This document shows positions 8,698 through 17,058 of a DNA stretch of 64,000 nucleotides, piece after piece. Source of the stretch: JBHGBM01 sp041946965 (lineage in GTDB: Bacteria; Acidobacteriota; Terriglobia; Bryobacterales; Bryobacteraceae); assembly GCA_041946965.1 (NCBI GenBank), contig JBHGBM010000035.1, positions 18,083 to 82,082 of the forward strand, read 5' to 3'. The translations under genes and the position numbers were made by a program. The notes under the pieces are model-generated. The model was not told the origin of the DNA. It worked only from the letters and a program-made list of their open reading frames with translations, and did not search any database. How positions within the stretch are numbered: position 1 is the first letter of the stretch; the number at the start of each line of letters is the position of its first letter.

Positions 8698-9389
8698 GGA
8701 ATCCGCGCGTCCTGGTGGTAGGGGCATCGAGCGGCATCGGGCGCGCCACGGCGCTGTTGTTCGCGCGCGAGGGCGCGCGGGTCATCGCTTCGGCGCGCCG
8801 GGCTGAACGGCTGAAAGAACTGGAAGCGGAGATCGTTACCTTTCCGGCCGATGCCGGCGACCCCGCTGCCTGCCAACGGCTCGCGGATTTCGCGCGGGAA
8901 CGCATGGGCGGCGTGGACGTATTGGTTTACGCCGCGGGAACCAACACGAAGGACCGCTCGCTGGCGCGGCTCACAGTTCCGCTATGGGATGAACTGCTGC
9001 GCGTGAACCTGAGCGGGGCATACTACGTGACGCGCGCCGTGCTGCCCGGCATGCGCGCGGCGGGCAACGGACATCTGATTTACGTATCGTCGGTGGCCGC
9101 GCATACGCCGGACGCTTCCGGCGCCGCGTACCAGGCCGCCAAGCGCGGCCTGCTCGGGCTGGCGCACGCCGTGCGCGTTGAGGAGAAGGAACACGGCATC
9201 CGCACCTGCGTGGTCTGCCCCGGCATGGCGGCCACGGAGATGCTGCTCAAGCGTCCGGTGAAGACGCCGGACGACGTGGTGGCGAAGGCGTTGCGGCCCG
9301 AAGACGTTGCGGAGATGATCGTGGCGGTCGCCCGGCTCGATCCGCGCGCGGCCGTGCCGGAGCTGGAGATTGTCCCCGCGCGGCTTTAG
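8694..9389 (+). CDS. SDR family oxidoreductase
   Basis: The 231-aa protein is a complete classical short-chain dehydrogenase. It has GASSGIGRA for the cofactor phosphate, VLVYAAGTN (the NNAG-equivalent), the catalytic Ser in LIYVSSVAA, and Tyr/Lys in the YQAAK motif. I chose the GTG at 8694 because it overlaps the upstream stop as GTGA and starts three residues before the first beta strand. The product is soluble. Substrate is unknown; the coupling suggests the same pathway as the Gfo/Idh/MocA protein. Unlike the SDR fragment at 6177, this gene is intact. Confidence 0.85.
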   Translation: MRNPRVLVVGASSGIGRATALLFAREGARVIASARRAERLKELEAEIVTFPADAGDPAACQRLADFARERMGGVDVLVYAAGTNTKDRSLARLTVPLWDELLRVNLSGAYYVTRAVLPGMRAAGNGHLIYVSSVAAHTPDASGAAYQAAKRGLLGLAHAVRVEEKEHGIRTCVVCPGMAATEMLLKRPVKTPDDVVAKALRPEDVAEMIVAVARLDPRAAVPELEIVPARL

Positions 9390-9405
9390 ACCGGGCAATC
9401 CGCGG

Positions 9406-10095
9406 CTACGGCTTTACCAGTCCATGGCGTACGGCGTAGCGCACCAGCGTGGCGGTCTCATGGATGTCCAGCTTTTCCATGATCTTGCTGCGGTGCGAAT
9501 CCGCCGTCTTGTAGCTGATGCCCAATTCGACGGCAACTTCCTTGGTGGACTTGCCGTCGGCGATCAGCACCAGGACCTGTTTTTCGCGTTCGGTTAGCGG
9601 AACAGGCCCCGCGGCGGCGGCCATTTTGGATTCGTGAACGTCAATTCCCGAGCCCATGAATCCGGCGAATTCGCCGTCCGGGCCGAAGATGGGCACGCCG
9701 CTGTCCAGGATCCAGCGGTACTCGCCGTCGGCGCGTTGCAGCCGGTATTGGACTTGAAACTCGCGGCGGGCCTGGACCGCGCTCAGGTAGGTGGACATAC
9801 ACTGTTCCAGGTCGTCCGGATGAACGCCTTCAGCCCAGCCGTTGCCGAGTTCTTCTTCCATGGTGCGGCCGCGAAAATTCAGCCAAAGCCGGTTGAAAAA
9901 GGTACAAAGCCCGTCGGCTCCGGCCATCCACATCATGACGGGAGAGGAGTCTACCAGCAGCCGGAAAAGTTCCTGTCCTTCCCGGCGGGCGGTTTCCAGT
10001 GATTTCTGTTGCTCCGATTCGAGTTGGGTCACGCGCTCCTGTAGGGCGCGCAGTTGCAGATTCAGTTCTTCTTGTGCTTGGGATGATGCTGCCAT
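9406..10095 (-). CDS. PAS-domain LuxR-type transcriptional regulator
   Basis: The 229-aa protein has three parts: an N-terminal coiled coil (about residues 5-40, rich in Q, E and L), a PAS/PAC domain (about 45-155, with FFNRLWLNFRGR and YRWILDSGVPIFGPDG), and a C-terminal LuxR helix-turn-helix (PLTEREKQVLVLIADGKSTKEVAVELG). PAS domains sense a small molecule, redox state or light, and no cofactor ligand can be assigned. There is no receiver domain, so it acts as a one-component regulator or an orphan partner. A -10-like TATGAT (10105-10110) ends 9 nt before the ATG. Its targets are unknown; the divergent neighbour at 10242 is a candidate. Confidence 0.85.
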   Translation of the reverse strand: MAASSQAQEELNLQLRALQERVTQLESEQQKSLETARREGQELFRLLVDSSPVMMWMAGADGLCTFFNRLWLNFRGRTMEEELGNGWAEGVHPDDLEQCMSTYLSAVQARREFQVQYRLQRADGEYRWILDSGVPIFGPDGEFAGFMGSGIDVHESKMAAAAGPVPLTEREKQVLVLIADGKSTKEVAVELGISYKTADSHRSKIMEKLDIHETATLVRYAVRHGLVKP

Positions 10096-10104
10096 CTCGA
10101 CCGC

Positions 10105-10110
10105 ATCATA
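10105..10110 (-). promoter_or_regulatory. -10-like TATGAT before the PAS-LuxR gene
   Basis: On the minus strand TATGAT ends 9 nt before the ATG at 10095. The surrounding bases are unusually AT-rich for this genome, and no Shine-Dalgarno sequence intervenes. Confidence 0.45.
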
Positions 10111-10226
10111 TTATGTGGCAAGGTGTACATAGAGCGATAGCCGTGTAACAAAGTGTTCGATTCCTCATTGCCGGGCATAGTACTGTCGGGTGAACACCTG
10201 ATAAGGACGGCAGGGGCGGGGTTCGC

Positions 10227-10232
10227 TATAGT
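10227..10232 (+). promoter_or_regulatory. -10-like TATAGT before the 5'-nucleotidase-like gene
   Basis: TATAGT ends 9 nt before the ATG at 10242, again leaving almost no 5' leader. Confidence 0.5.
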
Positions 10233-10241
10233 TGAGTCTTC

Positions 10242-11573
10242 ATGCTGAACAGGCTTCTTAGCGGACCGGGAATCGCCCTGCTAGCCGGGTGGCTAGCAGC
10301 CGGGTTGGGCGCCGCCGAACCGCGCGCGGTCACCATTCTCCACACCAATGACCTTCACGCGCGGCTGTTGCCCCTGGAGGACGGCACGGGCGGATTCGCC
10401 GAGCTTGCCGCGGTCGTCCGCGAGGAACGGAGGAACTGCTCGTGGTGCGTCCTGGTGAATGCCGGGGACCTGGTGCAGGGCAGCCCGGTTTCGACGATCT
10501 ACCGGGGGCTTCCGGTGTACCAGATCGGCAACCTGTTCGGTTTCGACGTGGCCACGATTGGAAACCACGATTGGGACTACGGATGGGAGCGGCTGCGGGA
10601 GTTCATGAAGATCGCGCGCTATCCCATGGTCGCCGCGAACATCGTGGACGGGGGCGGCGCGCTGATGACCGGGAAGCCCTACGTGGTGAAGACGGTGAAC
10701 GGGGTGCGGGTGGCTTTCCTCGGCGCTGTGACCGAAGAACTGAAGACGCTGACCACTCCCAAGCTGCGCGGGCCCTGGCGCGCGGAAGACGTGATCGCGC
10801 GTGTGCGCCGCTATGCCGGGGAGGCGGCAAAAAGGGCCGAGTTGCTGGTGCTGGTGGCGCACGTGAGCGAACGCGAGGAGCAGGCGCTGCTGGATTCCGA
10901 TCTCCCCGTGCCGGTGATGGTAACGGGACACGCACACCGCGGCCTGGAGCGCGCGCGCAGCGCCAACGGCCACGTGCTGGCGCGGGTGAAGGCCTATGCG
11001 CAGGAGTTGGGGCGGCTGGACCTGAAGTTCGACCCCAGGACGCGGCGGGTGGAATCGTGGCAGTGGAAGCGCATCCGCGTGGAGGCGAACGGCGTGAAAC
11101 CGGCGCCGGATGTGGCCCGCCAGGTGGCGCGCTGGGAGGCGGAGGTTTCCAAGGTGGTGGATGTTCCCATCGGGGAAGCGCGGCGGCAACTGGATAAACC
11201 CGCGGTGAAGGCATTGATCGAGCGCGCCATGCGCGAGCGGATGGGTGCGGATTTCGCCTTCATGAACATGGGCGGCGTGCGCGACATTCTGCCCGCCGGG
11301 CGGCTGCTGGCGCGTCACGTATGGAACATCATGCCCTTCGATAACAAGATCGTGATGGGGCGGTTCAATGGCAGCCAACTGCCTGAAACCGTGACGGCGG
11401 GCCGCCACATCGATCCGGAGCGGCAGTACACGCTGGCCACCAGCGATTTCACCGCCGCGAACCAGGGCGCGCCGGGCGAGTTGCGCAGCACGGGGCTGGT
11501 GTTTCCCGTAGAAGGGCCGCTGCTGCGCGACGCCGTCATCGAGTGGATCAGACGCAAGAAAGTCGCCGATTGA
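10242..11573 (+). CDS. exported metallophosphatase / 5'-nucleotidase family protein
   Basis: The 443-aa protein has a signal peptide ending near GLGAAEP, followed by a calcineurin-like metallophosphatase domain. Metal-site motifs are LHTNDLHARL, NAGDLVQGS, TIGNHDWDYG, VLVAHVSE and TGHAHRGL. The C-terminal part (about 290-443) is the 5'-nucleotidase substrate domain with MNMGGVRDILPAG. The family hydrolyses nucleotides or UDP-sugars in the periplasm for phosphate and nucleoside salvage. It is somewhat shorter than E. coli UshA, and its exact substrate is not determined. It is transcribed divergently from the PAS-LuxR regulator. Confidence 0.86.
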   Translation: MLNRLLSGPGIALLAGWLAAGLGAAEPRAVTILHTNDLHARLLPLEDGTGGFAELAAVVREERRNCSWCVLVNAGDLVQGSPVSTIYRGLPVYQIGNLFGFDVATIGNHDWDYGWERLREFMKIARYPMVAANIVDGGGALMTGKPYVVKTVNGVRVAFLGAVTEELKTLTTPKLRGPWRAEDVIARVRRYAGEAAKRAELLVLVAHVSEREEQALLDSDLPVPVMVTGHAHRGLERARSANGHVLARVKAYAQELGRLDLKFDPRTRRVESWQWKRIRVEANGVKPAPDVARQVARWEAEVSKVVDVPIGEARRQLDKPAVKALIERAMRERMGADFAFMNMGGVRDILPAGRLLARHVWNIMPFDNKIVMGRFNGSQLPETVTAGRHIDPERQYTLATSDFTAANQGAPGELRSTGLVFPVEGPLLRDAVIEWIRRKKVAD

Positions 11574-11610
11574 AGTAAACTGTTCAGCATTGAGAAAAGG
11601 AGATCATCCC

Positions 11611-12159
11611 ATGAGGTTTCTTCGGATCGCCGGATGGATGGCAATCATCGTCGTGCTGGCCGCGGCCGGTATGCCCGCGTTGGCGCAGTGGGAGGACGAC
11701 CTCGAGGTCCCGTTCGTGCCCACGCCGGAGAACGTGGTGGCCGAAATGTTGAAAGTGGCCAATGTCCACAAGGGCGACGTGCTGTACGACCTGGGCTCGG
11801 GCGACGGGCGCATCGTGATTACCGCGGCCAAGAAGTACGGCATCACGGGCGTGGGTTTCGATCTGAACCCGGAACGCATCAAGGAAGCTGAGGAGAACGC
11901 CCGCAAGGCCGGCGTACAGGATCGCGTTTCCTTCCGCTTACAGGATCTCTACGAGGCGGATATCAGCAAGGCGACCGTGCTGACGCTCTACCTGCTGCCG
12001 TCGGTGAATCTGAAGCTGAAGCCGAAGCTGTTCAAGGAACTGAAGCCGGGCACACGGATCGTTTCACACGATTTCGACATGGGCGACTGGAAGCCGGAGA
12101 AGGTGGTGGATCTGAACGAGCACAAGATTTACTTCTGGACGATTCCGGCGCAGAAGTGA
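11611..12159 (+). CDS. SAM-dependent methyltransferase with an N-terminal export signal
   Basis: The ATG at 11611 has a good AAAGGAG (11596-11602) at 8 nt and opens a 182-aa protein. Residues 1-25 form a signal peptide or membrane anchor (MRFLRIAGWMAIIVVLAAAG, then MPALAQWE). The rest is a class I methyltransferase with the SAM motif DVLYDLGSGDGRIVITAAKK, an acidic strand-2 end (GFDLNPERI), and VLTLYLLPSVN. The last two features recall the lysine methyltransferase family related to eukaryotic FAM173. A putative exported SAM enzyme is puzzling because SAM is cytosolic; a membrane-anchored cytosolic orientation would resolve this. The catalytic target is unknown. Confidence 0.8.
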   Translation: MRFLRIAGWMAIIVVLAAAGMPALAQWEDDLEVPFVPTPENVVAEMLKVANVHKGDVLYDLGSGDGRIVITAAKKYGITGVGFDLNPERIKEAEENARKAGVQDRVSFRLQDLYEADISKATVLTLYLLPSVNLKLKPKLFKELKPGTRIVSHDFDMGDWKPEKVVDLNEHKIYFWTIPAQK

Positions 12160-12175
12160 CAGGGGCCACCCACTG

Positions 12176-12838
12176 CTATTCTTTCCAGAACAACTCCGCG
12201 TCGGAGCGGCGCACGTAATTGGCGTCGACCGCGGCGGGGTCCTGGACGCGGCCGGCGTCGAGGCGTGATTGCGCGATGCGGGCCAGCGCCGCCGCCAGCG
12301 CGTGCGGCACGGGTGTGGTCTTCGAGTGCGCGAAGGGCGTTCCATAGAGCGCCATCCGGAAGCGCTCGATGGTGGGAGAGAGAAACTCGATCTCGCCCGC
12401 GGGCAGCGTGCGGAGCCAGTCGCCCAGCGCGGCGACGATCTCGGGCGAGACCAGCCCGCCGGAGGCGCTGTAGACAGCCCCGTAAATCTGGCCGCGGCGC
12501 GCATCGAGCAGCGCCGCGTGCAAGGGCGCCGTGCCGAAGGACGCTACGGCCTCCAGGTTCGAGATGGCCGCGACTGGCCTGCCCGCAGCTTCCGCCAATC
12601 CCTTGGCGCAAGCGAGACCCACGCGCACGCCTGTGAAACTGCCCGGTCCGGCGGCGGCGGCGAAGCATTCGATTTCGCCGGGACGGACGTGGTGTTTCTC
12701 CAGCAGCCGCGCGATGTGGCCATAGATGACCTGCCCGAAGCCTTCGGGCGCGTGCAGCGGCGCCTCTTCGATCAGTTCGCCGCCCTGGGCCAGCGCCAGG
12801 CTGCCGAACTCGTGCGTGGTATCGATGGCGAGAATCAC
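12176..12838 (-). CDS. tsaB: tRNA threonylcarbamoyladenosine biosynthesis protein TsaB
   Basis: The 220-aa protein begins VILAIDTTHEFGSLALA and contains AAGPGSFTGVRVGLACAKGLA, the signature of TsaB, a partner of TsaD in making t6A37 on ANN-decoding tRNAs. DARRGQIYGAVYS is also characteristic. The GTG start at 12838 overlaps the stop of the upstream DUF4038-type gene as GTGA, so the essential tsaB appears translationally coupled to an exported enzyme. Length is normal for the family. No tsaD, tsaE or rimI is adjacent. Confidence 0.93.
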   Translation of the reverse strand: MILAIDTTHEFGSLALAQGGELIEEAPLHAPEGFGQVIYGHIARLLEKHHVRPGEIECFAAAAGPGSFTGVRVGLACAKGLAEAAGRPVAAISNLEAVASFGTAPLHAALLDARRGQIYGAVYSASGGLVSPEIVAALGDWLRTLPAGEIEFLSPTIERFRMALYGTPFAHSKTTPVPHALAAALARIAQSRLDAGRVQDPAAVDANYVRRSDAELFWKE

Positions 12839-14685
12839 TTCTGGAGCTGGTACGGCCGGTCGAGGCTGTACACCTTTCCGTTCGCGTTCATCCCGTACAA
12901 GTGCAGCAGCAGCGTGGCGGGATAGGTTCCAGCCAGGCCGGGGGGCACGCGCAGCGTTCCCTTCTGCCCGGTGCCGAGGACCCGGTAGCCCTGGCCTCCG
13001 GCGGCGGTTTCGCCGGTCCACAACCACATCATGGACCGCGTGGCGCGGGTCTCGCGCAACACCCTGGCGGCGTAGGGCGCGGGCTTTCCCGCCTGCAAGG
13101 GATCGGGCGGCTGTTCGATATCGAAGGGCACCTTGGAGGGCGCCGTCTCGATCTCCTGTTTCAGGATGCGCCGCGACTCGAACTTGTAGGAGCGCAGCAT
13201 GCCTTCCTTGCGGCCTTCGCGGGAGACGTGCAGGACCCAATCGTGCGAGGCATCGGGCGGCTCGCCGGTGAAGCGCTCGCCCTTGAAGTTTTTCTGTTTG
13301 AGACGCTCGCCGCTGATGGGGTTGAACCAGGCGACATCGTAGCCGTGTTTCTCCACCAGCAGCTCCACGGGGCCCGCGGGCTTCTCCACGTAGACGATGT
13401 ACTCGACGCCTTCCAGCGCCACGGCGCGGCCGCCGTCCACGTCGAAGTACGGTTCCAGTTCCCAGTGGCGCGTGCCGGCGAAGAAGTCGAACCATGCGGT
13501 CATCTGGCGCGCGCCGGGCGAATCGAGGTAGCGCGCGTCGGGCGGAAATTTCTGGCCGCCGTACGTGCCCGTGTTGCCGAAGGTGGGATACTGGCCGTCC
13601 ATGGTGACGTTCCAGAGGCGGCGGCGAAAGGTGTCCGTATCGACGTGGTGCGGGTGGGATTTGCCGGCGCCGCTGTCTTCGTAGGCGAACTCCAGGTTGA
13701 CGAACGGCGCGGAGTACAACTGGTGCTCGATGGCGCAAAGCTGGTCGTCGGAGGACTGGTAGGCGACGTAGTCCATCCACTCGTCGGCCAGAAGCGGCGC
13801 GGAGGTCGCGGTGGTGTGGGTGGTGCGCGGGTGCTGGTACGGGTCCGTGCGCTTGAGCAGCGCGCCGATTTCCTTCAGCAGCGCGCGGCCTTCCCTGTAT
13901 TCCTCGAACTCCTGCACGCCCTGCCAGGTGACATTCATGGCGGCGTAGCGGGCCACCAGGTAGCGGATGTAGCGCTCGCGCTGGCGCCAGTCGGGAAACA
14001 TTTCCGCCAGGTGGTTCTGATCGCCGGCCAGGACGAGGTCGGCGATGATGCCTTTCGCATTCATGTAACGGACGCGCTCATCGATGCGCTGGAACCAGGC
14101 GGGGTTGGGCTGATCCGGCGAGCTGAAAGCCTCGGCGGCGGTTTCACGCCGCAGGACCAGGCCGCGGATATGGTTGAATTTCTGCTGCGCGCGCGTGTCC
14201 ACCACCTTCCGGAACAGCACTTCATCGATGGAGGCGAAGCCGTAACTGGTATCGCCCATCCACAGGTGCGGGATGTTGTTCTCGGTGTAGGTCCAGTGAT
14301 GCACGTTGGCGGGCCGTATGAAGCCGGGGGCCTTGGAGGCGGCGGCGGTGAACTTGCCGTTCTGGCCGTTCAGCCGCGGCAGGTTGCTGGTGACGCGGAA
14401 AATCCATTCGCCTTCCCCGGTGGGCGCGAACCGGATGACCATGCGCCGGCCGCCGTCCCAGAACGCCGGTAGAAGAAACGTGCGGAAACGGGGCGAGCGG
14501 AACTCCGCGTGAAGCTGCACGGTGAGGTACGGGTTGGGGTGCGCGGCGGCTTCTTCAGGCGTTAGCTCGTAGACGAAGTCGCAGGGCGAGTAGGCCGGCG
14601 TGCCGTTGCACGGGGCCTGGGCCGCGAGCGGGGCGGCGAGGCCGAGGGAAAACAGTAAACACAGGATGGTGCGGCTGCCCACCAT
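12835..14685 (-). CDS. exported DUF5060/DUF4038-type putative glycoside hydrolase
   Basis: The 616-aa protein has a signal peptide (about residues 1-22) and an N-terminal beta-sandwich like DUF5060 (about 30-110, YLTVQLHAEFRSPRF and MVIRFAPTGEGEW). A TIM-barrel region resembling DUF4038 follows (HLWMGDTSYGFASIDEVLF and FNHIRGLV), then C-terminal beta domains. Relatives cleave plant-type glycosidic bonds such as apiosides, but the substrate is not deducible here. A -10-like TACACT (14692-14697) ends 6 nt before the ATG. The stop overlaps the tsaB start. Domain names rest on remembered family resemblance. Confidence 0.75.
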   Translation of the reverse strand: MVGSRTILCLLFSLGLAAPLAAQAPCNGTPAYSPCDFVYELTPEEAAAHPNPYLTVQLHAEFRSPRFRTFLLPAFWDGGRRMVIRFAPTGEGEWIFRVTSNLPRLNGQNGKFTAAASKAPGFIRPANVHHWTYTENNIPHLWMGDTSYGFASIDEVLFRKVVDTRAQQKFNHIRGLVLRRETAAEAFSSPDQPNPAWFQRIDERVRYMNAKGIIADLVLAGDQNHLAEMFPDWRQRERYIRYLVARYAAMNVTWQGVQEFEEYREGRALLKEIGALLKRTDPYQHPRTTHTTATSAPLLADEWMDYVAYQSSDDQLCAIEHQLYSAPFVNLEFAYEDSGAGKSHPHHVDTDTFRRRLWNVTMDGQYPTFGNTGTYGGQKFPPDARYLDSPGARQMTAWFDFFAGTRHWELEPYFDVDGGRAVALEGVEYIVYVEKPAGPVELLVEKHGYDVAWFNPISGERLKQKNFKGERFTGEPPDASHDWVLHVSREGRKEGMLRSYKFESRRILKQEIETAPSKVPFDIEQPPDPLQAGKPAPYAARVLRETRATRSMMWLWTGETAAGGQGYRVLGTGQKGTLRVPPGLAGTYPATLLLHLYGMNANGKVYSLDRPYQLQK

Positions 14686-14691
14686 GGCTCC

Positions 14692-14697
14692 AGTGTA
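14692..14697 (-). promoter_or_regulatory. -10-like TACACT before the DUF4038-type gene
   Basis: On the minus strand TACACT ends 6 nt before the ATG at 14685. It probably also drives the coupled tsaB. Confidence 0.45.
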
Positions 14698-14777
14698 ACG
14701 CCTGGGGGCAGCCGGACCGGCTCACAACCTTGGGGTCAGCGCGGCTGGCGGTGGAGCCCTCGTGCGGGACCGGATCT

Positions 14778-16928
14778 CTATGGAACTTGCAGGTCGAGCC
14801 TATAGATCTCGTCCGTGCTGAGGTCTCGCACGGCGAGAGGCGAGCCGCCAGGGGCCAAGCCGATCCACCATCCGAAAGTGGTACTGGGCTGTCGAATGTT
14901 GTTAAGGCTGGCAACATTTTCGGCAATGCCGTCCTGAATACCGACACGAGCGATGCCGGGTTCGCGGCCAAGCTTCAAATAATAAACATGCTTGCTGTCG
15001 GCGGACCATGACGGATAGCCCAAGTCCGCGTCCACCAGACGCGTCCATTGCTGCGTGCTGAAACTGAAGATCTTGATCGATTTCGCATCGGCGGACATTG
15101 CCGCCAAGAACCGGCCATCCGGCGACCAGCGTGGCGAGAACAGACCCTCCGACCCCGGCAGGGTGGAGACTTGGCGTGTGCTGATATCCAGGACATGTAT
15201 GGCGATGCTCTGCGGTGAATCCTCCAGGGTTGGCATCCTGCCGAACGCCAGGTGGCCGCTAGCGGGCGACCAGGTCGGATCGGCTTGGTTGCGATCCTCA
15301 TTCAGAAGTTCTTGCGGCTCTCCGCCAGAGGCGGGTATCATGCAGATCTTCCATGGCCTTGTAGGAGCCCGCCGCATATATGCGATGAATCTCCCGTCCG
15401 GCGACCACTGCGGCATGGCTGCCCGTGCCGGCGGCGCCGTCAACTGCAATCGGCCGGAGCCGTCCCAGCGGCTGCGCCAAAGCGTGTTCTCCGGGACCGT
15501 GCTGTAGACCAACGACTGCCCGTCGGGAGAGACGGCCAGTGTCTCCGGTGAGATGCCGGGGAGCATGCTCTCAAACCGGCGAGTGGCCGGCTCGAACCGG
15601 ACTAGTTCCGTCCGATTCAGCTTTCCACGAACGAATATGCGTTTGCCGTCGCGGCTGAGGGCCGGACCGCTGAAAATGACAGGACCGGTCGTCAGCCGGA
15701 CGGGGTCGGAGGCGCGGGCCAGTACTGCCCGCCGGCCTTCCGGCATCGCCCAGACATTGGTTGCGCCGCCCTTGGAAGACTGAAAAATAAAGTACTTGCC
15801 ATCCGGGGTCCAAGAGCCGCAGCACTCCTGAGAAGCGACGTTCCAGCCGGGCAGAACCGGCTGCGGGCTGGTGCCGTCAGAACGTACTTCCCAAAGCGCA
15901 TTGGCGCCGGTTTTCCATTGATACACGGTAAAGCGGATGCGATCTCCCTTGGGTGACCATCGCGGCCACCAGGGAGTTCCTGTGACGGAAATCAGTTTCC
16001 GCGTCCGAGTGCCATCCGCATTCGCCAGGTAAAGATCCGAGTTGTCGGCTGCGTAGACGATTTGGGTTCCGTCCGGCGACCACGAGCCTTCGTAAGCAGG
16101 CGCGCTTCCAAAGCGCCTTGGCAGTACGCCCACGGCGGGCACGATCCAGAGTTCACCGAGTTCGTTCCGGAAAGTCGCGATCCTCTTCACCAGCAGCGAA
16201 CCGCCATCCGGCGAAATGTCACTCAGAAAAGGATTCTTGAAAGGCATCCGGAGTTCCGCGGAATGCCCGCCGGCATGGGAGACCACGGATATGCGGTGTT
16301 GGTTTGCGCCGGCGTCTTCGTTGTAGTAGACCCGCACCCCGTCCGAAACGATGGGCGGAAACTTCGGCATCCCCGAGTTGGTCAGTTGGCGAACGTCAAC
16401 AACCGTAGGAGCCGCCCTGGGGCGAAGCCAGAATGCGAGCGCGATCAGCCCGATCAGGAGAGCGGCCCAAACGCCGTGTCGCCGAAAGAGCCGCGCAGAA
16501 CGCAACTTGGGGACCATGGCCACTCCGGAAGCCGGCGACGGCTCGGGTCGAACCGGGTGTGTTTCCGTTACCGGAGCGATGAAACGATAGCCTTGGCCAT
16601 GCACAGTCTGGATAAACAGCGAATTGTTGGGATTGTCCGCCAGAATCTTGCGAAGCTCCCGGATGGCCTGTTCGAGGGTGTTCTGCGAGACGTGAACGCC
16701 GTCCCAGATCCTGTCCAGGAGTTCCTGCCTGGTTACCAGCCGCCCTCGGTTCTGGACCAGAAACACAAGCGTTTCCAGGGGCTTCGAGGTGACATGGACG
16801 CGCTCTTCTCCTTTGCATAAGGAGCGCGCCCCGATGTCCAGCGTGAAAGCGCCGAAGTGAAGCAATCGCTCGGGTTCTTTCCGGCTGTCGGCAAGCAACG
16901 GAGGCTCTCCAGAGGCTGGATCAGACAA
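14778..16928 (-). CDS. membrane one-component regulator: winged helix, TM segment, TolB/PD40 propeller
   Basis: The product is about 716 aa if the TTG at 16928 is used. It has an OmpR/CadC-type winged-helix domain (LLHFGAFTLDIGARSL, then TLEQAIRELRKILADN and HGQGYRFIAPV), one transmembrane helix (WAALLIGLIALAFWL), and a long PD40/TolB-like beta-propeller with many SPDG repeats (ISPDGGSLL, WSPDGTQIV, WSPDGRFIAYM). This architecture is expanded in Acidobacteria, where the extracytoplasmic propeller is thought to sense a signal and the cytoplasmic head binds DNA. The start is uncertain: no ATG occurs near the domain boundary, so TTG at 16928 is a guess. It diverges from the secreted protein at 17059. 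Confidence 0.82.
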   Translation of the reverse strand: MSDPASGEPPLLADSRKEPERLLHFGAFTLDIGARSLCKGEERVHVTSKPLETLVFLVQNRGRLVTRQELLDRIWDGVHVSQNTLEQAIRELRKILADNPNNSLFIQTVHGQGYRFIAPVTETHPVRPEPSPASGVAMVPKLRSARLFRRHGVWAALLIGLIALAFWLRPRAAPTVVDVRQLTNSGMPKFPPIVSDGVRVYYNEDAGANQHRISVVSHAGGHSAELRMPFKNPFLSDISPDGGSLLVKRIATFRNELGELWIVPAVGVLPRRFGSAPAYEGSWSPDGTQIVYAADNSDLYLANADGTRTRKLISVTGTPWWPRWSPKGDRIRFTVYQWKTGANALWEVRSDGTSPQPVLPGWNVASQECCGSWTPDGKYFIFQSSKGGATNVWAMPEGRRAVLARASDPVRLTTGPVIFSGPALSRDGKRIFVRGKLNRTELVRFEPATRRFESMLPGISPETLAVSPDGQSLVYSTVPENTLWRSRWDGSGRLQLTAPPARAAMPQWSPDGRFIAYMRRAPTRPWKICMIPASGGEPQELLNEDRNQADPTWSPASGHLAFGRMPTLEDSPQSIAIHVLDISTRQVSTLPGSEGLFSPRWSPDGRFLAAMSADAKSIKIFSFSTQQWTRLVDADLGYPSWSADSKHVYYLKLGREPGIARVGIQDGIAENVASLNNIRQPSTTFGWWIGLAPGGSPLAVRDLSTDEIYRLDLQVP

Positions 16929-17058
16929 CCTCAGCCTTTCTTCAGGAATTCTCAGACGAAAAGATCTTATATTACCGCGGGCGGTATGACAAGCCTGTAA
17001 GTTTGTCTGAATACAGCGAGCTTTCGGCAGCGACTCGACCCGAGGGAGGATGGCGAAC

